Program-made: the position numbers and the translations under genes
Assembly: GCA_900545815.1 (NCBI GenBank)
Contig: URAM01000019.1
Location: forward strand, 1-41,336
From: an uncultured Eubacteriales bacterium
GTDB lineage: Bacteria > Bacillota > Clostridia > Oscillospirales > Oscillospiraceae
DNA length: 41,336 nt
Direction: 5' to 3'
Shown: positions 36,067 through 41,336 of the stretch, in pieces
Layout of the letters: every line of letters starts with the position of its first letter
Numbering within the stretch: position 1 is the stretch's first letter
The notes under the pieces: generated by a model
Database searches by the model: none
The model's input: only the letters and a program-made list of their open reading frames with translations
Told to the model about the DNA's origin: nothing

Positions 36067-37227
36067 TTACTTAATGCCCAGCTGACCGGAGATAACCATT
36101 CTCTGAGCTTCGGAAGTACCTTCGTAGATTTCGGTGATCTTAGCATCACGCATCATACGTTCGACCTGGTACTCACGGATGTAGCCGTAGCCACCAAACA
36201 GCTGGACGCAACGACGGGTGACGTCAGAAGCAGCTTCGCCGCAGAACAGCTTAGCCATAGCGGAATCCATAGCATAATTCTGAGTCTTGTCGCCCTTGTT
36301 GTAAGCGTCTTCCTTGCATGCAGCAGAGTAAACCAGCAGCTTGCCAGCTTCCAGCTTGGTGTGCATGTCAGCGATCTCGAACTGAGTTCTCTGGAATTTG
36401 GACAGCTTCTTCTTGAACTGCATACGTTCCTGAACATACTTCATAGCCAGATCCAGTGCGCCTTCACCGATGCCCAGTGCCTGTGCAGCAACGCCAGCAC
36501 GAGCGCCGTTCAGGGTGTGCATGCAGATCTTCCAACCCTGGCCTTCTTTGCCGATCAGGTTGCCTGCGGGGATACGGCAGTCTTCGAAGATCAGGTCGGT
36601 GGTGGAAGAACCACGGATGCCCATCTTCTTTTCATGCAGACCGGTGGAGAAGCCGGGGGTGCCCTTTTCAACGACGAACAGGGAGATGCCCTTCAGGCCC
36701 TTGGTCTTATCGGTAACTGCGAAAACGACATAGGTAGAAGCGGTGTCACCGTTGGTGATGAAGCACTTGGTGCCGTTCAGGACGTATTCGTCGCCGTCCT
36801 TGACAGCCATGGTCTGCTGACCGGAAGCGTCAGTACCTGCGCCGGGTTCAGTCAGGCCGAATGCACCGATCTTACGGCCGGAAGCCAGATCGGGGATCCA
36901 CTTCATCTTCTGCTCTTCGGTGCCGAAAGCCATGATGGGGCCCATGCACAGAGAGGTGTGAGCAGCAACGATAACGGAAGAAGTAGCGCACTTCTTGGAG
37001 ATTTCTTCGATGGCGATGCAATACATCAGGTTGTCGCCGCCAGCTCCGCCGTACTTCTTGGGGATGGGAATACCCATCATGCCATAGCGAGCAAACTTTT
37101 CAACGCTTTCCCAAGGGAAACGTTCTTCTTCGTCGATCTCTACAGCCAGGGGTTCAAGTTCATTCTCTGCGAATTCGCGGAACATCTTACGAGCCATTTC
37201 ATGTTCTTTGCTCAATTTAAAGTCCAT
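36067..37227 (-). CDS. bcd: Butyryl-CoA dehydrogenase (short-chain acyl-CoA dehydrogenase)
   Basis: A 386-residue FAD-dependent acyl-CoA dehydrogenase that reduces crotonyl-CoA to butyryl-CoA. FAD and substrate signatures are IGAFGLTEPGAGTDASGQQT, CFITNGDTASTYVVFAVTD and QLFGGYGYIREYQVERMMRD. The catalytic base is the Glu in EIYEGTSEAQR near the C-terminus. Length is normal. It sits between hbd and etfB in the butyrate operon; a GGGGGAGG/CCTCCCCC hairpin separates it from hbd. Position and partners support butyryl-CoA rather than another chain length. Confidence 0.96.
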   Translation of the reverse strand: MDFKLSKEHEMARKMFREFAENELEPLAVEIDEEERFPWESVEKFARYGMMGIPIPKKYGGAGGDNLMYCIAIEEISKKCATSSVIVAAHTSLCMGPIMAFGTEEQKMKWIPDLASGRKIGAFGLTEPGAGTDASGQQTMAVKDGDEYVLNGTKCFITNGDTASTYVVFAVTDKTKGLKGISLFVVEKGTPGFSTGLHEKKMGIRGSSTTDLIFEDCRIPAGNLIGKEGQGWKICMHTLNGARAGVAAQALGIGEGALDLAMKYVQERMQFKKKLSKFQRTQFEIADMHTKLEAGKLLVYSAACKEDAYNKGDKTQNYAMDSAMAKLFCGEAASDVTRRCVQLFGGYGYIREYQVERMMRDAKITEIYEGTSEAQRMVISGQLGIK

Positions 37228-37262
37228 ATATGAATCCTCCTACTTTTATATTTGAACTAACC

Positions 37263-37281
37263 GGGGGAGGGAACCTCCCCC
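37263..37281 (-). other. Intercistronic hairpin, hbd-bcd
   Basis: GGGGGAGG (37263-37270) pairs with CCTCCCCC (37274-37281) around GAA. There is no T run, so it is more likely an mRNA-stabilising or processing element than a terminator. Confidence 0.6.
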
Positions 37282-37305
37282 AGCTTAGAACAGAGACAGT
37301 TTAAC

Positions 37306-38139
37306 TTAGTACTTGAAGAAGCCTTCGCCAGTCTTGATGCCCAGCTTGCCAGCGCGAACCTTCTTGCGCAGCAGGGGGCAGGGACGATACTTGCTGTCTG
37401 CGAATTCTGCATACAGAACGTCCATAACTGCCAGAGCGATGTCGATACCAACCAGGTCGGCCAGGTGCAGGGGGCCCATGGGATGGTTTGCGCCCAGCTG
37501 CATAGCGATGTCGATATCTTCAGCGGATGCCAGACCTTCGGACAGAACGAAAGCGCCTTCGTTGATCAGGGGAACCAGGATACGGTTTACGACGAAACCA
37601 GCGGCTTCCTTGACGACGACGGGAGTCTTGCCCAGTTCCTTGGAAATCTCAACGATCTTGTCGACCATTTCCTGAGGAGTCTGTTCAGCAGCGATGACTT
37701 CGACCAGCTTCATGACAGGAGCGGGGTTGAAGAAGTGCATGCCGATGACCGGACGATCCAGGCCATTTGCGATTTCAGTGATGGACAGGGAAGAAGTGTT
37801 GGTAGCGAACATGCAGTCGGGGCCAACGATACCCATCAGGTCGGTGAAGATGGACTTCTTCATGCCCATTTCTTCCTTGGAGCATTCCACGATCAGATCG
37901 CAATCGCCGCAAACGTCTTCCTTAGCACCGGGGACGATCTTAGCCAGGATAGCGTCAGCCTTTTCCTGAGCCATCTTGCCCTTAGCGACTCTCTTAGCAT
38001 AGCCAGCGGCCAGCTTGTCCTTATGCTTCTGAGCGGAAGCTGCGCTGGAAGCGGTCATAGCGACATCCCAGCCTGCCTTTGCGAAAACTTCGCAGATGCC
38101 AGCACCCATGGTACCAGCGCCGATAACGCCAACTTTCAT
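37306..38139 (-). CDS. hbd: 3-hydroxybutyryl-CoA dehydrogenase
   Basis: A 277-residue NAD(P)H-dependent enzyme that reduces acetoacetyl-CoA to 3-hydroxybutyryl-CoA. The Rossmann loop is MKVGVIGAGTMGAGICEVFA, the catalytic His lies in PVIGMHFFNPAPVMKLVEVI, and the helical dimer domain follows with GFVVNRILVPLINEGAFVL and GANHPMGPLHLADLVGID. Length and organisation match the clostridial Hbd. Gaps of 78 bases to bcd and 165 to crt each contain a hairpin, so transcript levels may differ along the operon. Confidence 0.97.
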   Translation of the reverse strand: MKVGVIGAGTMGAGICEVFAKAGWDVAMTASSAASAQKHKDKLAAGYAKRVAKGKMAQEKADAILAKIVPGAKEDVCGDCDLIVECSKEEMGMKKSIFTDLMGIVGPDCMFATNTSSLSITEIANGLDRPVIGMHFFNPAPVMKLVEVIAAEQTPQEMVDKIVEISKELGKTPVVVKEAAGFVVNRILVPLINEGAFVLSEGLASAEDIDIAMQLGANHPMGPLHLADLVGIDIALAVMDVLYAEFADSKYRPCPLLRKKVRAGKLGIKTGEGFFKY

Positions 38140-38269
38140 TTTGTGTTCCTCCTGTTATAAATTTCTACCCAAAAGATTATGATCTCAAGAGTAAATACAG
38201 ATAATATTAAGAAAAAGACTCTCAAATCAGCACGCTATTCAGAATCTTATCTCTACGAGTTTCAGTAGG

Positions 38270-38291
38270 GGAGGGCACGGCTGTGCCCTCC
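38270..38291 (-). other. Intercistronic hairpin, crt-hbd
   Basis: GGAGGGCAC (38270-38278) pairs perfectly with GTGCCCTCC (38283-38291). It lies 14 bases after the crt stop with no T run. The 165-base gap holds no clear promoter for hbd. Confidence 0.6.
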
Positions 38292-38304
38292 GCATTGCAC
38301 CAAA

Positions 38305-39090
38305 TCAGTTGTTGGTGAAGACTGCCTTGGGCTTGGGCTTTTCCTTGCTCAGGAAGCAGGACATACCTTCCACCTGGTCGTGGGTCTCGAAGCTGTTGCC
38401 GAACAGGTTGGATTCCATTGCCACAGCGTCAGCGATGGGCATTGCCAGACCGTCGTTGATCATCTTCTTGGACAGGCGGACAGCGATGGGAGCGTTTTTG
38501 GCGATCTTGCCAGCCAGCTTTTCAGCAGCAGCCATCAGCTCTTCCTGGGGATACACAGCGTTGACCAGGCCGATGCGATATGCATCCTGAGCGCTCAGGT
38601 TCTTAGCGGTGTAGATCAGTTCCTTTGCGATGCCAGCGCCCACCAGACGAGCCATACGCTGGGTGCCGCCGTAACCGGGGGTGATGCCCAGCTGGACTTC
38701 GGGCTGACCGAACATAGCGTTGTCAGAGCAGATACGGATGTCGCAGCTCATGGACAGTTCGCAGCCGCCGCCCAGAGCGAAGCCATTGATAGCAGCGATG
38801 ACGGGGATGGGGAGATGCTCGATCTTCAGGAACAGGTCGTTGCCCATCTTGCTGTATGCGCAGGCGTCAGCCTTGCTCATATGTACCATGGCGGAGATGT
38901 CAGCGCCTGCCACGAAGCTCTTGTCGCCAGCGCCGGTGATGATGAGGCAGCGGACGGTGTCCATGTCGATGCTGTCGATGGCAGCGTCGATGTCCTGCAG
39001 CACAGCGGGGCTCAGAGCGTTCAGAGCCTTAGGATTGTTGACGGTCAAGACAGCGATAGCGCCCTTGGTTTCCAGAATTGCAAATGCCAT
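38305..39090 (-). CDS. crt: 3-hydroxybutyryl-CoA dehydratase (crotonase)
   Basis: A 261-residue enoyl-CoA hydratase-fold enzyme that turns 3-hydroxybutyryl-CoA into crotonyl-CoA. The oxyanion-hole segments AGADISAMVHMSKADA and INGFALGGGCELSMSCDIRI and the catalytic Glu in FGQPEVQLGITPGYGGTQR are intact. It is first in crt-hbd-bcd-etfB-etfA, behind a strong promoter and a Rex-like operator. AGGAGG lies 9 bases before ATG. The thiolase (thl) that usually belongs to this pathway is not in the window. Confidence 0.96.
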   Translation of the reverse strand: MAFAILETKGAIAVLTVNNPKALNALSPAVLQDIDAAIDSIDMDTVRCLIITGAGDKSFVAGADISAMVHMSKADACAYSKMGNDLFLKIEHLPIPVIAAINGFALGGGCELSMSCDIRICSDNAMFGQPEVQLGITPGYGGTQRMARLVGAGIAKELIYTAKNLSAQDAYRIGLVNAVYPQEELMAAAEKLAGKIAKNAPIAVRLSKKMINDGLAMPIADAVAMESNLFGNSFETHDQVEGMSCFLSKEKPKPKAVFTNN

Positions 39091-39226
39091 TACGAAATCC
39101 CTCCTACAGAATTTGAATGAATGGTAAAGAGCTGAAGCGAAAGTTCAGCCGGTACTGCAATGTGGTTGAAAGAAATACAAGTGAATAAGACGCAGGGTCA
39201 CGAGGATCGAGACGAGTCATTCAACA

Positions 39227-39244
39227 TTGTTATCTTTTTAACCA
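39227..39244 (-). promoter_or_regulatory. Rex-like operator of the butyrate operon
   Basis: On the minus strand TGGTTAAAAAGATAACAA matches the Rex consensus TTGTTAANNNNTTAACAA at 12 of 14 defined positions. It lies about 8-25 bases after the expected transcription start. Rex senses the NADH/NAD+ ratio and represses crt operons in clostridia. Confidence 0.7.
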
Positions 39245-39258
39245 TTGCTACTGTATCT

Positions 39259-39287
39259 AGTATACCTGCTTTTTCGTCATGTTGCAA
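39259..39287 (-). promoter_or_regulatory. Promoter of the crt operon
   Basis: Minus strand TTGCAA (39282-39287) and TATACT (39259-39264), spacer 17. Expected start near 39252; the leader is about 160 bases. Confidence 0.85.
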
Positions 39288-39316
39288 TAGGGAAACGAAA
39301 AAAGATTGATAAAGGT

Positions 39317-39417
39317 TTGACAAAGTTTTTTGCTCAGTTATGGTCAAATTGCACAAAAGCGGGGAAATCAAATTTTTGCACAAAAATCTTTGGGGGATTC
39401 AGCTCATTTGTACAAAA
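39317..39417 (+). other. AT-rich spacer upstream of crt with short direct repeats
   Basis: The gene-free stretch 39288-39654 has a possible plus-strand promoter TTGACA/TATGGT (39317-39344, spacer 16) with no gene behind it. It also has three copies of TTGYACAAAA at 39349, 39376 and 39408. I see no RNA gene or credible protein in it. Confidence 0.4.
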
Positions 39418-39654
39418 AAGCCATAGGAAATCCAGGAGGGCTTTGGACGCACGCTGAAAAAACTGGACAATTCAAGCCGATGTGCCAGGATGCGGCAGCA
39501 GAAGGTTGGAAATGAAGTGGAAAAAAAGGTTCGAACCAGCGGAATTATGGTGAAAGTGCCGGTTTCCACTGAAAAATGCGCCATTTCCTGCCTTAACGGA
39601 AAAGAAAGCACCCTTTCTATTGTTGAATTTTGCCTATTTTGCCCCTTCTAAATA

Positions 39655-39692
39655 AGAAAAAATGGTGGGAAACAGCGTTGTGTTTCCCACCA
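39655..39692 (-). terminator. murC terminator
   Basis: TGGTGGGAAACA (39663-39674) pairs perfectly with TGTTTCCCACCA (39681-39692). On the minus strand a run of six T (39657-39662) follows. It lies about 100 bases after the murC stop. Confidence 0.85.
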
Positions 39693-39790
39693 AAGCACGC
39701 TTTTTACAAAAACTTTACGAAAAGCATCCAGGTGAAGTAGGGAGGGCGATGGTTTTTTGCGCACATCGCAATCGAATAAAAAAGCGGAGT

Positions 39791-41125
39791 TTAATGACAA
39801 TTCTGGGTCAAAGCGTCTGCCACCAGGTTCAGTTCGCCGGCTCCCACGGTCAGGATCAGGTCACCAGGCTGCGCCAGCTGGCGCAGCCGTGCTTCCAGCT
39901 CGCCCAAGGTGGGATAAAATTCTGCGCCGGGAATCTTGGCGGCCAAGTCTTTGGAGGAAATGCCAGTGGTATTGACCTCTCGCGCCGGATAGATCTCCGC
40001 CAGCAGCACCAGATCCGCCGCCTTCAGCTCCTGAACGAACTCGTCGAACAGGGCGATGGTGCGGCTGTAGGTGTGGGGCTGGAAGGCGCAGATGACCCGC
40101 TTGTAGCCCAGGCTCTTAGCCATCTGGAGCAGCACGTGGATCTCGCCGGGGTGATGAGCGTAGTCGTCGTAGACCTTCGCCCCGTTGATCTCACCCTTGT
40201 ACTCAAACCGCCGTTCCGCTCCGCGGTAAGCGGACAAGCCCTGGGCGATGAACTCCGGCGCGACCCCCATATAGAGAGCGGCCGCGGCCGCAGCCAGCGC
40301 GTTCTTCACGTTGTGGAGACCGGGGGTCTGCAAGGTGATGGTGCACTTCTTCTCCTCGCCCTGATACAGATCGAAGGTGGGCAGACCGGTGTTCCACTGG
40401 AGATTGTCGCAGTACACGTCGGCGTAGCTGCCCAGACCGAAGGTGGTGAAGGGGCGATCCACGCCGTCCAAGGTGTCCATGGTGTTCCGGTCGTCGGCGT
40501 TGGCGATGATGACCCCGTTCTCCGGCACCAGGTTGGCGAAGGTGCGGAAGGAGTGCTCGATGTCCGCCAGATCCTTGAAAAAGTCCAGATGGTCCTCCTC
40601 AATGTCCAAAATGACCGCGATGGTGGGTCGGAAGGAGAGGAAGGAGTTGCAGTACTCGCAGGACTCTAAGATGATGGTGTCCCCGTGCCCGACCCGATAA
40701 CCGGCCCCCAGCAGGGGCAGATTGCCGCCGATCATGATGGTGGGGTCGGCGTGGGCGGCCATGGCGATGTAGGTGCACATGGAGGTGGTGGTGGTCTTGC
40801 CGTGGGTGCCGGAGATGCAGATGGCGTTGCGATAGTCCATCATGATAGCGCCCCACGCCTGAGCACGTTCAAAGACGGGGATGCCGGCAGCACGGGCGGC
40901 TTGGATCTCCGGGTTGTCGTCGTGGACGGCAGCGGTGCGGATGACCAGGTCAGCGCCCTGTACGCTCTCGGCGAAATGGCCGATGGTCACGTGGAACCCC
41001 TGCTCCAGCAGGTGCTCTACGTTGGGGTTCTTGTGGGCGTCGGAGCCGGTGATGCGCACCCCCGCCCCGTGGAGCACCTCTGCCAGCGGGGACATGGACA
41101 CCCCTCCTATCCCCACCAGATGGGA
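39791..41125 (-). CDS. murC: UDP-N-acetylmuramate--L-alanine ligase (5' end broken)
   Basis: This ligase adds L-Ala to UDP-MurNAc, the first step of the stem peptide. The order of motifs is complete from SHLVGIGGVSMSPLAEVLHG through the ATP loop CISGTHGKTTTTSMC, LESCEYCNSFLSFRPTIAVI and IEEDHLDFF to YDDYAHHPGEI. The frame stays open to 41305, but the roughly 60 extra codons (41126-41305) are unlike MurC and are antisense to a glycosyltransferase-like frame. MurC normally begins a few residues before HLVGIGG, so the true start and ribosome site are missing. The break at about 41108-41125 is treated as a junction. Confidence 0.93.
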   Translation of the reverse strand, partial: SHLVGIGGVSMSPLAEVLHGAGVRITGSDAHKNPNVEHLLEQGFHVTIGHFAESVQGADLVIRTAAVHDDNPEIQAARAAGIPVFERAQAWGAIMMDYRNAICISGTHGKTTTTSMCTYIAMAAHADPTIMIGGNLPLLGAGYRVGHGDTIILESCEYCNSFLSFRPTIAVILDIEEDHLDFFKDLADIEHSFRTFANLVPENGVIIANADDRNTMDTLDGVDRPFTTFGLGSYADVYCDNLQWNTGLPTFDLYQGEEKKCTITLQTPGLHNVKNALAAAAAALYMGVAPEFIAQGLSAYRGAERRFEYKGEINGAKVYDDYAHHPGEIHVLLQMAKSLGYKRVICAFQPHTYSRTIALFDEFVQELKAADLVLLAEIYPAREVNTTGISSKDLAAKIPGAEFYPTLGELEARLRQLAQPGDLILTVGAGELNLVADALTQNCH

Positions 41126-41335
41126 CTGATTGCGCTGCTGGAGCTGGTCTACCGGATCTGCGGTCCCGAGAACTATCACGCCTTTCAGGTGCTGAACGGG
41201 CTGGGCGCCGGAGCCATCGTATATCTGGGCTGCAAAATCATAAGAATGACCACGAAGCGTCAGGAGCCGGCAGTCTATTTTCTGCTCCTGATGTTGTGCT
41301 GTCATCCTTTATATATTTATGTGTGTTTTGTCTAC
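41105..41335 (+). pseudogene. Glycosyltransferase (GT39-like membrane) fragment
   Basis: An open plus-strand frame runs to the window edge. It reads YPHQMGLIALLELVYRICG, then ENYHAFQVLNGLGAGAIVYL and later AVYFLLLMLCCHPLYIYVCF. The YPHQ-G-L pattern followed by Phe-Gln-x-x-Asn and membrane helices is typical of the middle of GT39/PMT-type (GT-C) sugar transferases. The N-terminal part, with the catalytic Asp loop, is absent because the sequence joins reversed murC DNA at about 41108. It is therefore a fragment: a real broken gene or an assembly artefact. The family call is by pattern from about 75 residues. Confidence 0.55.
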
Positions 41336-41336
41336 G

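Noticed and set aside
39533..39542. GGTTCGAACC, like a tRNA T-loop, in the crt-murC spacer
   Set aside because: The flanking bases do not form a T-stem or acceptor stem and no anticodon arm is found upstream, so it is just a short palindrome.
41126..41305. N-terminal extension of MurC
   Set aside because: The added 60 residues do not resemble MurC and are antisense to a coherent membrane-protein frame; a junction explains this better than a real extension.

Overview
The window looks like GC-rich chromosomal DNA of an anaerobic, spore-forming, butyrate-producing member of the Clostridia, most likely an Oscillospirales (clostridial cluster IV) gut bacterium. The reasons are a complete crotonase-to-Etf butyryl-CoA operon, the sporulation genes spoIIR and spoVB, a PcsB/CwlO-type hydrolase beside ftsEX, a ferredoxin-thioredoxin reductase, and dispersed palindromic repeats of a kind I associate with these genomes. 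The genus is not decidable from sequence reading alone.

Layout. 1-1505: end of the ribosomal protein operon (rplA tail, L10-leader and attenuator, rplJ, rplL). 1530-4975: a small DUF6774-like gene, a deviant peptide deformylase, a TrmH-type RNA methylase and metY with its own palindrome-bearing promoter. 4979-5404: a highly structured RNA candidate beside an orphan holin-like gene. 5546-10903: cupin, sbcD, sbcC and a CoA-type Nudix hydrolase in one transcription unit. 10916-11779: a divergent pair, an unknown 155-aa gene and an XRE regulator. 11787-14348: larB, mtnA and a class II aldolase, a candidate 5-(methylthio/deoxy)ribose salvage operon. 14413-15958: a FliB-like protein and a His-rich CsoR-type repressor. 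15988-16660: two tandem copies of a par/Fst-like type I toxin-antitoxin locus with 28-residue toxins that are not obvious in routine gene calls. 16721-19089: NiaR, a PfoR-type permease and a nicotinamidase, linked by TGTC-NN-GACA palindromes. 19134-24183: pckA, a TauE permease, an acetyltransferase, thioredoxin with FTR, and a P1 peptidase. 24208-27604: repeats, then ftsE-ftsX-NlpC/P60 hydrolase. 27736-33952: a thioesterase, apgM-DUF1015-ispE, and convergent, overlapping spoIIR and spoVB. 34007-39287: crt-hbd-bcd-etfB-etfA on the minus strand with a Rex-like operator. 39655-41336: murC on the minus strand, running head-on into a glycosyltransferase fragment on the plus strand at an apparent chimeric junction.

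How the parts fit: the butyrate operon reoxidises NADH and Rex would sense that need. PEP carboxykinase, phosphoglycerate mutase and DUF1015 sit around the 3-phosphoglycerate/PEP node. FtsEX with its hydrolase, murC and spoVB serve the cell wall. NiaR with the permease and PncA form a candidate vitamin B3 module. The observations most worth a second look are the tandem type I toxin-antitoxin units, the multi-helix RNA next to the holin, the NiaR-linked permease, the larB-mtnA-aldolase operon, the sporulation promoter nested in the ispE terminator, and the murC/glycosyltransferase junction.
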